This document shows, one piece after another, positions 37,734 through 48,529 of a stretch of 64,000 bases of DNA. This DNA is from Kiloniella litopenaei (GTDB lineage: Bacteria; Pseudomonadota; Alphaproteobacteria; Kiloniellales; Kiloniellaceae): contig NZ_LANI01000006.1 of assembly GCF_000982415.1 (NCBI RefSeq), positions 55,296 through 119,295 on the forward strand, given 5' to 3'. Position 1 is the stretch's first letter. Each line of letters begins with the position of its first letter. Below the pieces are notes generated by a model, which saw only the letters and a program-made list of their open reading frames with translations, was not told the DNA's origin and did no database searches. Position numbers and translations under genes: made by a program.

Positions 37734-38428
37734 TCGTAGACCTTGCCGAGTATCGCGCTACTCACCTTTCGTTTAAAAAGTCCAGCCACAACTTCGTGAA
37801 CAGGAGCACACTTTTGAAGCCAAACGGACGTAATGTCAGAAATATCATATCGGATGATTTGAACCCCCATAGTGTCGGCGTCAAAAATAGCGACCGACCC
37901 AAATTTTCCAGTATCACGTGGCATTCCACATGAGCCAGGATTCAAAAAAACCCTCCCTGCACTGTTTGTTCGATGCATGGGGCGATGTGTGTGCCCAGAG
38001 ATGCATACGTCATAGGGCAAATCGTTATACTTCTCCAAGTCTGTATCAGGATAAAGATAGCCAAACAAGAGATTATCGGGAGCACCATGGCACATTAGCA
38101 AATTGAGATCACCAATCTGAATCTCAAGTTTTTCCGGTAGAGAAGTCAGGAAATCAACCTCTTCATCACTCAACTGATCTCGGCAGCGTTTGATCTGGTA
38201 GATGCCTTCACTGTCCTCTGGTGGTTCGTTAAGCATGGCTTCGTGATTTCCTCTGACAGCCTGGATATCACTGTTGCGAATAAGTTGAACCACCTGTTTA
38301 TCAGCAATATAACCAATGCTGTCACCAAGGAAATAAATCTGTTCTGCTCCTGCAGCTTTCAAAAGACTCAAGCCACGTTCAAAGGCTGGGCAATGACCAT
38401 GTGCATCAGAGAGCAGACCAATTTTCAT
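37730..38428 (-). CDS. YfcE/MJ0936-type metallophosphoesterase
   Basis: A 232-residue protein with the calcineurin-like motif series: LLSDAHGHCPAF (DxH), FLGDSIGY (GDxxG), RGNHEAM (GNHE), CHGAPDN and SGHTHRPM (GHxH). It hydrolyses a phosphomono- or diester using two divalent metals. The family is common, but its location between an ATP-grasp ligase and a hexapeptide acyltransferase, with four-base overlaps on both sides, implies a dedicated step in the pathway rather than housekeeping. The substrate is unknown. Confidence 0.9.
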   Translation of the reverse strand: MKIGLLSDAHGHCPAFERGLSLLKAAGAEQIYFLGDSIGYIADKQVVQLIRNSDIQAVRGNHEAMLNEPPEDSEGIYQIKRCRDQLSDEEVDFLTSLPEKLEIQIGDLNLLMCHGAPDNLLFGYLYPDTDLEKYNDLPYDVCISGHTHRPMHRTNSAGRVFLNPGSCGMPRDTGKFGSVAIFDADTMGVQIIRYDISDITSVWLQKCAPVHEVVAGLFKRKVSSAILGKVYE

Positions 38429-39024
38429 CCTTCATCTCCTTCCCACTCAGGGAGAGAAACACCCGTTTTAATTTTTATATGGATATCCTCATTCTCTCCT
38501 TCGATTATTCCTATGACGCGGGCAGGGGATCCACCGACCACCGTACGAGGAGGTATAGCCTTGTTCACCACAGAATTTGCTGCGACAACGCATTGAGAGC
38601 CAATTGTTACACCGGGCAGGACAATAGATTGGGCGCCTAGGTGACATCCATCCCCAATGGAGATTTCAGCCTTTCGACGAGGGGCTTTACCAAGAGAGAC
38701 TGCCCACAAAACGGTATCATGGGTATAAAGATGTACTCCAGCAGCAATTGAGCAATATGACCCAATATTCAGCCCTCCTCCTGTACCATCAAGGATTGTT
38801 CCCGGCCCAATCCAAGTCTTTTCTCCAACTTTGACATCCCCGAAAACCATTGCACTGTCGTAGATGCTGGCGCCTTCTCCAAAGCCTAAACGCTTCGCGC
38901 GCCCCCATCGATTTCGGAGAATAGAGTCTGCAAAAGGTAATGATCGGTCAAACATATCACCCAACTCTTCTTCACACCTCTGGTAGAGTAAAGATGATAT
39001 TTTTTTTAGTTCTTCTGGTGTCAT
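38425..39024 (-). CDS. Left-handed beta-helix acyltransferase (copy 1)
   Basis: A 199-residue hexapeptide-repeat protein. Repeats such as YDSAMVFGDVKVGEKTWIGP, INIGSYCSIAAGVHLYTHD and ISIGDGCHLGAQSIVLPGV form the helix, and the His in LYTHDTV is in a plausible catalytic position. The family transfers acetyl or other acyl groups from CoA to sugars. It overlaps the phosphoesterase by four bases and lies 8 bases after the second asparagine-synthase-like gene. There is a short helical N-terminal extension of ~50 residues. Confidence 0.88.
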   Translation of the reverse strand: MTPEELKKISSLLYQRCEEELGDMFDRSLPFADSILRNRWGRAKRLGFGEGASIYDSAMVFGDVKVGEKTWIGPGTILDGTGGGLNIGSYCSIAAGVHLYTHDTVLWAVSLGKAPRRKAEISIGDGCHLGAQSIVLPGVTIGSQCVVAANSVVNKAIPPRTVVGGSPARVIGIIEGENEDIHIKIKTGVSLPEWEGDEG

Positions 39025-39032
39025 AGTTCCAC

Positions 39033-40907
39033 CTACTTCATTGGGAAAGTATTCAGCATTTCTTCAATACTCAGAAGTGACCAGATAAGTAAACGCCTGT
39101 TTGCCTTACCCTGTAGATGGTCTTCCACCAAATTTTGCACAGCCTCTCGGTCCAAGTAATTATATATGTACGCATCATTTCGAATTATGCGATTACGAAC
39201 ATAGTCAATACTTTCCCCTCGAAACCAACTCGCGTCTGGCGCTGAGAAACCTTGCTTCTCGCGTTCGGTCACTTCACTAGGAATGTATCGCTTCATAGCC
39301 TTGCGAAGAAGCAGCTTACCATCCTTGGTTTTTTGGAAATATTGCTGCGTCTTGCGTCCCGCGTCGTTTTCATTAAGACGCACAACTTCCCCCAAATTGC
39401 CAAGTTTTAGTGACACAGGCACCTTCATGGCAAAATCGACCAAATCATTGTCTAAGAAAGGCACGCGCGTTTCCAGACCATGGGCCATACTTAATTTATC
39501 CTCTACAACCAGAAGGCCATGCATAAAGGTTTTGGCCTCAAAGTAGAGTGAATGGTTGATGTAATCTTCTGGTCGTGTCAACTGATCAGCGTGCTCAACA
39601 AAAACCGATTTAAAGATATCGCGGGTCCAAACGTCCTCAACATCATTTGCAATTGGTTTGAAGACTCTTTTGATATCCTGATTGGGGATCAGGCGCTGCC
39701 AAAATGAGTAATACTTATCAATATAGTGATCGAAATCATCGTTAACCACAGCACGGTAATAACGCCAAGGATACCCAGCGAAGAGTTCATCTCCGCCAGT
39801 GCCTGAAAGCACAACTTTACCGAATTTACTTGCCAGTTTAGCAGCATAGTAGTTTGGGTAACTTTGTCCCACGCGCGGTTCTTCCATATGGTAGGCTAGC
39901 TGGGGCATGATTCGTTCCATGTCCCCGGCCTTGAGCACCATTTCGTAGTGCTCGGTCTTCAGTAGATAAGACATGTGTTCAGCTTTGGCGCGCTCGTCGA
40001 AGCCAAGTTCGATGCCAGAGACTGAATTAAGATCGAAACCGGTGGTGAAGGTTCGAATATAGGGTAACTCTTGCGCAGCTAGAGCCGTTACAGAGCCGGA
40101 GTCCATGCCGCCGGACAGATAGGCACCGACTTCTACATCACTGACCAGCTGGCGACTGACGGCCTGGCTAAAGAGGCGACTGAGTTCTTCGATATATTCT
40201 TGCTCATTGGCAGGGGATTCCGGTTCGGTGAAGCTATAGTCCCAATAGCGCGTAGTTTTAAAAGCATGGCTTTCATCCACTGCCATGTAGGTTCCCGCCG
40301 GCAGAAGCTGTATATCGCTAAATAATGTACGGTCGGTGAAAAAATTCTGGAATGTGAGATATTCTAATAAACCCTTTTTATCCATGCGTGGCTTTATGTC
40401 AGGATGAGCAAAAAGTGCTTTAATCTCAGAAGCGAACGCAAATAAGCCATTTGTTAAGGTATAGTAAAGCGGCTTGATGCCGTAGCGGTCACGTGCAAGA
40501 AACAGCTGTCGCTCTTTACGATCCCATATCGCAAATGCGAACATCCCGTTCAGTTTATTAAGAGCTTTAGCCCCCCATTCAGCATAGGCATTAAGAACAA
40601 CTTCACTATCCGTGCGTGAGTGGAACTGTCGTCCTTGAGCTTCCAGTTCTTGTCGAAGTTCTTGAAAATTATAAACTTCCCCATTGTAAGCAATAACATA
40701 ACGGCCGTCGGATGTCTCCATTGGCTGATGGCCCGCGGGGGAAAGGTCAATGATCGCGAGACGGCGGTGTCCCAACCCCAGAGGGCCATCGATGAAATGC
40801 CCTTCACCATCCGGCCCACGGTGAGCGATTGCATTGGTCATTGCTTGTAGCCGAATTACCGATGCAGGTTCAGAGTTGGAATTGAGTACGCCCGCGAGTC
40901 CGCACAT
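39033..40907 (-). CDS. asnB: Asparagine synthase-type glutamine amidotransferase (copy 2)
   Basis: A 624-residue two-domain amidotransferase starting MCGLAGV with the glutaminase Cys at residue 2. The synthetase domain has AYLSGGMDSGSVTAL and SGTGGDELFAGYPWRY. It is clearly different in sequence from the copy at 22191-24155. It lies in the middle of the glycan operon between a methyltransferase (one-base overlap) and an acyltransferase (8-base gap). That position argues for amidation of a glycan building block rather than asparagine supply. Confidence 0.93.
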   Translation of the reverse strand: MCGLAGVLNSNSEPASVIRLQAMTNAIAHRGPDGEGHFIDGPLGLGHRRLAIIDLSPAGHQPMETSDGRYVIAYNGEVYNFQELRQELEAQGRQFHSRTDSEVVLNAYAEWGAKALNKLNGMFAFAIWDRKERQLFLARDRYGIKPLYYTLTNGLFAFASEIKALFAHPDIKPRMDKKGLLEYLTFQNFFTDRTLFSDIQLLPAGTYMAVDESHAFKTTRYWDYSFTEPESPANEQEYIEELSRLFSQAVSRQLVSDVEVGAYLSGGMDSGSVTALAAQELPYIRTFTTGFDLNSVSGIELGFDERAKAEHMSYLLKTEHYEMVLKAGDMERIMPQLAYHMEEPRVGQSYPNYYAAKLASKFGKVVLSGTGGDELFAGYPWRYYRAVVNDDFDHYIDKYYSFWQRLIPNQDIKRVFKPIANDVEDVWTRDIFKSVFVEHADQLTRPEDYINHSLYFEAKTFMHGLLVVEDKLSMAHGLETRVPFLDNDLVDFAMKVPVSLKLGNLGEVVRLNENDAGRKTQQYFQKTKDGKLLLRKAMKRYIPSEVTEREKQGFSAPDASWFRGESIDYVRNRIIRNDAYIYNYLDREAVQNLVEDHLQGKANRRLLIWSLLSIEEMLNTFPMK

Positions 40908-41962
40908 TAATTATCTATCCAATTTTCGTTAGCTTGTTTTTCGGCAATGATGGTAATTCCAGCATCTTCAACGACTTCATGTTCGACCTTAAGTCCAGCT
41001 TCTTGGCACCAAGTACGCACCTCTTCCGGTGTTTGGCGATAGGCATTTGCAGGCGCGTACCAGTCATAATTGATATGATTCATCTCTTCAAGGGACAAAT
41101 CAGGATGGTGGAATGCCTTGAATACATGCCAATAGAAAAGGCGTTGCAGATTAATGCGGCCAGAAGGGAGGTCCAACAGATCGATTTCCCTAGGGATGTC
41201 AATCTCTATGTTCAGTTCACCCAGCAGGTTGCCAAGCTCGGTGAGAGGCATCATTGCATCCCACGCTTCTTGCATGCTCATATCTTGCAGCTGTGTCCGA
41301 ATGTAATCGTCGGTGAACTCTCGTACGGGCCCCTTTGTCTTGTATACATAGAACATGAAGTGTCCACCGGATTTTATCAGTGGCGCGATAGACTTGATTG
41401 CGTTTTCTGTTGAATCCGTGTGGTGGAGAACACCTTCAGAGAAAACGATATCGAGACTTGCTGGAGCGAAAGGAAGATTGGAGATGTCTGCTTGCATGAA
41501 GCTCGCTGATACTCCCCTCTCAGCGAAACGTGCTGCGGCAACATCAGCAGCCTCTGAGACATCGACCCCCAGATAGTTAATTTTATCCAGCACTGGGCTG
41601 AAGTACTCCAGGCCGGACATCGCAGCTCCACAGCCTGCATCCAGAACAATCGGTCTCGATCCAGAACTGCCATTCAACCAAGGAATGGTCGTTGCGGTTC
41701 CATAGCGTTCGTTCAGCCAAGCACGCATACGTTTAAGACTTGCTTCAGACTCGAAAGTATCGCGTTTCTTCCATTTAAAGCCGAAGGCTTCTTCAGTCTG
41801 CTTTTGAGTCGCGGAAAAAAGCGCTTTACTACGAGGAATTCCGTTCTTCACAAGAAACTCTTGGCCGTTGATCAGAAACTCCTGTTCTTCAACCAGATTT
41901 TTAATTCCACAGAGCTCTGAAAACCAGGGAGGGCAAGTTGGTTTTGATAATTTATTAGACAT
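40907..41962 (-). CDS. Class I SAM-dependent methyltransferase
   Basis: A 351-residue protein. After a ~100-residue N-terminal region containing CPPWFSELCG, the Rossmann core shows IVLDAGCGAAMSGLEYF (motif I), INYLGVDVSE and IVFSEGVLHHTDS. The C-terminal region has NYDWYAPANAYRQTPEEVRTW, seen in glycan-associated methyltransferases. The probable target is a sugar or sugar-attached group. It overlaps the upstream DegT aminotransferase by eight bases and the amidotransferase start by one. Confidence 0.88.
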   Translation of the reverse strand: MSNKLSKPTCPPWFSELCGIKNLVEEQEFLINGQEFLVKNGIPRSKALFSATQKQTEEAFGFKWKKRDTFESEASLKRMRAWLNERYGTATTIPWLNGSSGSRPIVLDAGCGAAMSGLEYFSPVLDKINYLGVDVSEAADVAAARFAERGVSASFMQADISNLPFAPASLDIVFSEGVLHHTDSTENAIKSIAPLIKSGGHFMFYVYKTKGPVREFTDDYIRTQLQDMSMQEAWDAMMPLTELGNLLGELNIEIDIPREIDLLDLPSGRINLQRLFYWHVFKAFHHPDLSLEEMNHINYDWYAPANAYRQTPEEVRTWCQEAGLKVEHEVVEDAGITIIAEKQANENWIDN

Positions 41963-43103
41963 TCTTGATGGTTTCTACGACGTAGGTGTAGTCTTCGTGT
42001 GACATTCGGTTATGGAGAGGGATAGCCATGGTTTGGACATCACAGTCCCTTGCCCCTGGAAAGTCCTCAGGTTTATAGCCAAAACGCTCAGCATAGTAAC
42101 TTAGCATATGTACGGCATGAGTTCCTGGCCGTGTGGCTATACCCTTTTGTTGCAGTATGTCCATTATTTCGTTACGTGGCATAGGGGCTTTTTCAGGATC
42201 AACGTAAGTAACAAATGCTTGCCAGGCGTGCCGGCCGCTTTCAGGCTCCTTCGGACAAGTCAGCCAGTCAATCTCATTCAACTGTTCTCGATACCAACCG
42301 GCCCATTTAGCACGCTCTTCAATGAAGTGATCCAATTTTTTCAACTGAACGATGCCAACAGCCCCCTGAAGGTCTGTCATGCGGTAGTTAAAGCCTAGTA
42401 GATTGAAATCCGGCAATAGATAGGGGCGGGGACCTTGATGACGCTGTTCTTCGGACAAGGAAGCGCCGTGGTTGCGCAGCATATTTGCTGTTTCGCTCAG
42501 CGTTGTATTGTTGCTGGTCAGCATCCCACCTTCACCAGTGGTAATAGACTTCCTAGGGTGGAATGAAAAGGCAGCCATATCTCCGAGCCCTCCTGCAGGA
42601 ACGCCACGATATGAAGCGCCTGCAGCGCATGCTGCATCTTCGATGATCGTAACATGTTCGGGCAGAATTGCTTTCAGTTCGTCCATTTCGGCACAGAGGC
42701 CGAAAAGATGAACAGGAATTATTGCTTTGGTCTTTTCACTTAGTTTTCGGGCAACATCCGCGGGGTCAATATTGCAAGTGTCACGCAATACATCGACGAG
42801 AACCGGGATGGCTCCGCAATAGAGAACGACGTTGGCTGTAGCCACCCAAGTAAAGGCTGGAACAATGACCTCGTCTCCGGGACCAATGCCAGCTGCAGCC
42901 AATGCCAAATGCAGAGCTGTCGTGCAAGAGGTTGTGGCAAGAGCATGTGTAACCTGATGGCGCTCAGCGAAAGATTTTTCGAATTCAGCAACCTTAGGCC
43001 CCTGGGTTAACCAGCCACTTTCAATTGGGGCACGTACAGCATTCCATTCAGCCTCCCCAGTAGAAGGTAGTGAAATATGGATGGTTCGTTTTGGCTCCGA
43101 CAT
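41955..43103 (-). CDS. DegT/DnrJ/EryC1/StrS sugar aminotransferase
   Basis: A 382-residue PLP enzyme. It has GWLTQGPKVAEFEKSFAERH, then VPAFTWVATANVVLY, the PLP-Asp in IEDAACAAGASYRG and the Schiff-base Lys in SFHPRKSITTGEGGM. It transaminates a keto-sugar nucleotide at C3 or C4. It lies 14 bases after an NAD-dependent epimerase/dehydratase gene that may generate or rearrange its substrate. It is distinct from the WbpE-like aminotransferase further upstream, so the glycan probably has at least two amino sugars. Confidence 0.92.
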   Translation of the reverse strand: MSEPKRTIHISLPSTGEAEWNAVRAPIESGWLTQGPKVAEFEKSFAERHQVTHALATTSCTTALHLALAAAGIGPGDEVIVPAFTWVATANVVLYCGAIPVLVDVLRDTCNIDPADVARKLSEKTKAIIPVHLFGLCAEMDELKAILPEHVTIIEDAACAAGASYRGVPAGGLGDMAAFSFHPRKSITTGEGGMLTSNNTTLSETANMLRNHGASLSEEQRHQGPRPYLLPDFNLLGFNYRMTDLQGAVGIVQLKKLDHFIEERAKWAGWYREQLNEIDWLTCPKEPESGRHAWQAFVTYVDPEKAPMPRNEIMDILQQKGIATRPGTHAVHMLSYYAERFGYKPEDFPGARDCDVQTMAIPLHNRMSHEDYTYVVETIKNV

Positions 43104-43117
43104 TCGTATTCTACCTC

Positions 43118-44116
43118 TTATGCTAGACCGACGGCTTTTTGACGAGCGAGAACGTCAGCTTTGTGGTTCGCGCGCCACTCAATAAGCTCTAAGAGACCTT
43201 CCCGCAGATCCCGTTGTGCAGTGAAATTGATTTCTTCTGCAGCACGTTTGGGACACCCAATACGGTTACGAACGAGTGTTGCCTGACTTCGCTCAACATA
43301 TTTGATAGGCTTGTCGCATCCCGTCAGCTCAAGTAAGAGTTCCGCAAGCTCTTTCAAAGAGGTACGTTTGCCAGTGCCGACATTATAAAAACGGTCAACA
43401 CTGTCTGCTTTCATTGCACATACGTTTGCTCTGCCGCAATCCTTGACGGCAACAAAGTCAAACGCTTCGCTGCCATCCCCCATAATGGTCGGACCGTCAC
43501 CCTTGTCGATGGCATCAAGCATCTTCATGATTACTGCAATATAGGCACCGTGGTAATCTTGACGAGGGCCATAAACGTTCATGTAGCGCAAACCGACCAT
43601 GGGAAGGCCATAGCGGTGATGGTAGGCTGTAGCCATGGCTTCGCCAGCGATCTTTGTAGCACCATAAAAGTTCTTGTTGTTGAACGGGTGGTCTTCATCC
43701 ATTGGTTCACGAACAGCATCACCGTAAACTGAAGCTGAAGAGGAGTAGACAAGCCGTTTGACGTCATTCTTCACGCAGGCATCAAGAACGTTGAAGGTGC
43801 CATTAATGTTAACGTTAAACGCAGAGCGGGGAAACTCGTGGCACTGAAGAAGCCATAGAGCTGCGAAGTGAAAGACGCCATCAGCGCCTTTAATTGCTGC
43901 ATCCAGTACATCTGTCTGGCAGATGTCGCCACCAGCGTCATAGACTTTAACACGGGGATCCTTTAATGCATCTTGTATATTTTCATTAGACCCACGAGCA
44001 AAGTTATCATAAATAACAATCTCACCGACATCTTCCTGTGTAAGTAGGTCTACTGTGTGGGAACCGATGAGACCAGCACCACCGACAATAATCAGTTTTT
44101 TACCGCGAATATCCAT
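43118..44116 (-). CDS. NAD-dependent epimerase/dehydratase (extended SDR)
   Basis: A 332-residue SDR. The motif IIVGGAGLIGSHTVDLL binds NAD, YSSSASVYGD precedes the catalytic pair NFYGATKIAGEA, and the C-terminal substrate domain has TIMGDGSEAFDFVAVKDCGRA. The closest general class is UDP-sugar 4-epimerases and decarboxylase-like SDRs; the specific reaction is not readable. Immediately upstream are two tandem 21-base units, each carrying a possible ribosome binding site (TGGACA), so translation may start behind a duplicated leader. Confidence 0.88.
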   Translation of the reverse strand: MDIRGKKLIIVGGAGLIGSHTVDLLTQEDVGEIVIYDNFARGSNENIQDALKDPRVKVYDAGGDICQTDVLDAAIKGADGVFHFAALWLLQCHEFPRSAFNVNINGTFNVLDACVKNDVKRLVYSSSASVYGDAVREPMDEDHPFNNKNFYGATKIAGEAMATAYHHRYGLPMVGLRYMNVYGPRQDYHGAYIAVIMKMLDAIDKGDGPTIMGDGSEAFDFVAVKDCGRANVCAMKADSVDRFYNVGTGKRTSLKELAELLLELTGCDKPIKYVERSQATLVRNRIGCPKRAAEEINFTAQRDLREGLLELIEWRANHKADVLARQKAVGLA

Positions 44117-44120
44117 TTTT

Positions 44121-44162
44121 GTGTCCAGTTAAAAATAGTTTGTGTCCAGTTAAAAATAGTTA
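44121..44162. repeat. 21-bp tandem duplication carrying a ribosome binding site
   Basis: GTGTCCAGTTAAAAATAGTT(T) is present at 44121-44141 and again from 44142 to 44162, with period 21. It lies directly before the start codon of the epimerase gene on the minus strand. There each unit reads as an AT-rich leader ending TGGACACAAA, and only the copy nearest the ATG is correctly spaced. Confidence 0.88.
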
Positions 44163-44197
44163 GTTACAAAAAATATTAAGTATGGAATTCCACATCA

Positions 44198-45322
44198 TTA
44201 AGTCGCTGCAGATAACACCATCGAGATTACCATATCTTGCGCTGTCTCCCCAAGATATGGATGCATCGGTAAGCTTAAAACTCTTTCAGAAAGAAATTCC
44301 GACATATAAACACCATTTGAAACGATGGGGCAAGTTTCGTATCCAGTTTGCTTATTAAGCGGAAGAGGATAATATATAGCAGTCGGTATCCCAGCTTGTC
44401 TGCCAGCCTCGAAAACTTCCCCCCGGTTTTCTATGCATACGGTGTATTGTGCCCATGATGAGCTAAGTCCTTCTGGGACTTTGGGGATTATGATTTTTTT
44501 TCCTAAAGCGTTAGAATAGCGTTCTGCAACCTTCTGACGAGCTAATAATTCATTGGAAAAAATATTTAACTTCTCTAGTAACACTGCAGCCTGCAAAGTA
44601 TCCAACCTGCTATTCAAACCAACTCGAATATTGTCGTACTTATCCTCTGCCCTACCATGGAAACGAAGTGAGCGAAGCAATTCTGCCTTATCGTCATCAT
44701 CAGTAAATACGGCTCCACCATCACCATATCCTCCCAAGGGTTTTGCCGGAAAAAAGCTAGTTGTTGTATAGCTTGCTAAAGTACCAACGGACCGACCTTT
44801 ATAAGTTGCACCAAAACTTTGAGCCGCATCACTTATTAAAATAAGCTCCTCTCTGTCAGCTAACATTTTAAGGACATCATAATCGGCAGGCAATCCAAAC
44901 AAATCGACAGCAATAATAGCTTGCGGTTTCAAACCACTTTTCTTCGCTTCAAAAACTGCTTTCTCCAAACTATCAGAGTCGATATTGTATGTATCCGGCC
45001 TAATATCAACCAGAAAAGGAATTGCACCCAACTGTGCAACAGCCTCAGCTGTTGCGACAAAGGTAAATGCAGGAACAAAAACAGCATCACCAGAACCAAT
45101 ACCTTCCGCCATAAGTACTAATGACAATGCATCGGTACCATTTGCACATGTTACAACGTTCTTCGCTCCACAAAAGTCTGCAAGACGTTTCTCCAATTCA
45201 TATACCTCGGGACCCAAGATATACTTGCCATGGGTCAACACTTTAGAAATTGCAACTTCAATTGCTGGCTTTATAGCCACTTGTTGGGACTCTAGATCAA
45301 TAAATGGAATTTTTTCTGACAT
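44198..45322 (-). CDS. WbpE-like UDP-2-acetamido-3-keto-glucuronate aminotransferase
   Basis: A 374-residue DegT-family PLP enzyme. It opens PFIDLESQQ and has GKYILGPEVYELE, VPAFTFVATAEAVA, the PLP-Asp in LISDAAQSFGATYKG and the Schiff-base Lys in SFFPAKPLGGYGDGG. These segments match WbpE/WlbC enzymes that aminate C3 of a UDP-2-acetamido-3-keto-glucuronic acid. The neighbouring oxidoreductase and hexapeptide acyltransferase complete the WbpB-WbpE-WbpD set. The gene is adjacent to the acyltransferase stop with no gap. Confidence 0.9.
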   Translation of the reverse strand: MSEKIPFIDLESQQVAIKPAIEVAISKVLTHGKYILGPEVYELEKRLADFCGAKNVVTCANGTDALSLVLMAEGIGSGDAVFVPAFTFVATAEAVAQLGAIPFLVDIRPDTYNIDSDSLEKAVFEAKKSGLKPQAIIAVDLFGLPADYDVLKMLADREELILISDAAQSFGATYKGRSVGTLASYTTTSFFPAKPLGGYGDGGAVFTDDDDKAELLRSLRFHGRAEDKYDNIRVGLNSRLDTLQAAVLLEKLNIFSNELLARQKVAERYSNALGKKIIIPKVPEGLSSSWAQYTVCIENRGEVFEAGRQAGIPTAIYYPLPLNKQTGYETCPIVSNGVYMSEFLSERVLSLPMHPYLGETAQDMVISMVLSAAT

Positions 45323-45913
45323 TTATATACACTTTACACTTTGAAGAGTTTGGCTATCAATTTCTATATATCTTGAGCCATCAATAGGGCACACAAGGTC
45401 CTCCCCCAACTTTCCACCAGCCTTACTCATCCAGCCTATGCGTCGCGCTGGAACGCCTGCCATAAGAGCAAAATCAGGAACATCAGAAACAATGACAGCT
45501 CCCGCAGCTATAAAGCAGTATTCTCCCAAAACATTGCCACAAACAACCGTCGAGTTAGCACCAATCGTTGCGCCACGCTTAATTACGGTAGAACGAAACT
45601 CGCTCTTCCTAGCTACTTCAGAGCGAGGATTAATAACATTTGTAAAAACACAAGAAGGACCACAAAAAACCCCGTCCTCCATCAAAACTCCCTTATAAAG
45701 GCTAACATTGTTTTGAATTTTACAGTCATTACCAATACTGACATCGGGACCAACGACAACGTTCTGGCCAAACGAACAATTTTTCCCAATCGTCACCCCC
45801 TCCAGTATATGCGAGAAATGCCAAATTGTTGTTCCTTCGCCAATTTGAACAGGCATATCTACATAAGAGCTTTCATGTATACTAACCCCAGGGATTTTAG
45901 GTGACCTCCTCAT
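45323..45913 (-). CDS. WbpD-like hexapeptide N-acetyltransferase
   Basis: A 196-residue left-handed beta-helix acetyltransferase. It begins with the WbpD/WlbB-type stretch [20 protein letters not shown] followed by [12 protein letters not shown], and [12 protein letters not shown] and [16 protein letters not shown] follow. It would acetylate the C3 amine of the UDP-sugar made by the aminotransferase next door, giving a UDP-2,3-diacetamido-uronate. Its start is two bases after the oxidoreductase stop. A ~25-residue C-terminal extension ([16 protein letters not shown]) resembles a zinc-ribbon remnant. Confidence 0.9.
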   Translation of the reverse strand: MRRSPKIPGVSIHESSYVDMPVQIGEGTTIWHFSHILEGVTIGKNCSFGQNVVVGPDVSIGNDCKIQNNVSLYKGVLMEDGVFCGPSCVFTNVINPRSEVARKSEFRSTVIKRGATIGANSTVVCGNVLGEYCFIAAGAVIVSDVPDFALMAGVPARRIGWMSKAGGKLGEDLVCPIDGSRYIEIDSQTLQSVKCI

Positions 45914-45915
45914 CC

Positions 45916-48147
<2,232 letters not shown>

Positions 48148-48495
48148 TTAAACGGCTGCAACCACAATAATTTCAACCGTATAATCTGGTGTAGCAAGCT
48201 TTGATTCACCGCACGCACGTGTTGGTGGATTTCCTCTATCCACCCAGGCATCCCATACTTCATTCATTTCCTGAAAATCATCCATAGACGCAAGCCAGAT
48301 TGTTGCCTGTAATATTTTGGTCTTGTCCGATCCCGCTCTTTCGAGAAGGCTTTCTATATTTTTCAAAATTGTCGTGGTCTGGTCAGCAACACTTTCGCCG
48401 GGCACCCCAACCTGCCCCGCCAACCAAACCGTGTTATTATGAATAACGGCCTGGCTCATTCTGTTGCCGGGATCGATGCGTGTAATAGAAGTCAT
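48148..48495 (-). CDS. RidA family (YjgF/YER057c/UK114) deaminase
   Basis: A 115-residue protein with VWLAGQVGVPGESV, a central LLERAGSDKTKILQATIWL and the active-site Arg in PTRACGESKLATPDYTVEI, with the conserved Glu after it. RidA proteins hydrolyse reactive enamines/imines released by PLP enzymes and flavoprotein amine oxidases. It is the last gene of the catabolic run and directly follows an FAD oxidase that should make imines, a natural pairing. Confidence 0.93.
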   Translation of the reverse strand: MTSITRIDPGNRMSQAVIHNNTVWLAGQVGVPGESVADQTTTILKNIESLLERAGSDKTKILQATIWLASMDDFQEMNEVWDAWVDRGNPPTRACGESKLATPDYTVEIIVVAAV

Positions 48496-48529
48496 TTTTT
48501 TATTACCTTTATGTGTGAAAGAAATATGA

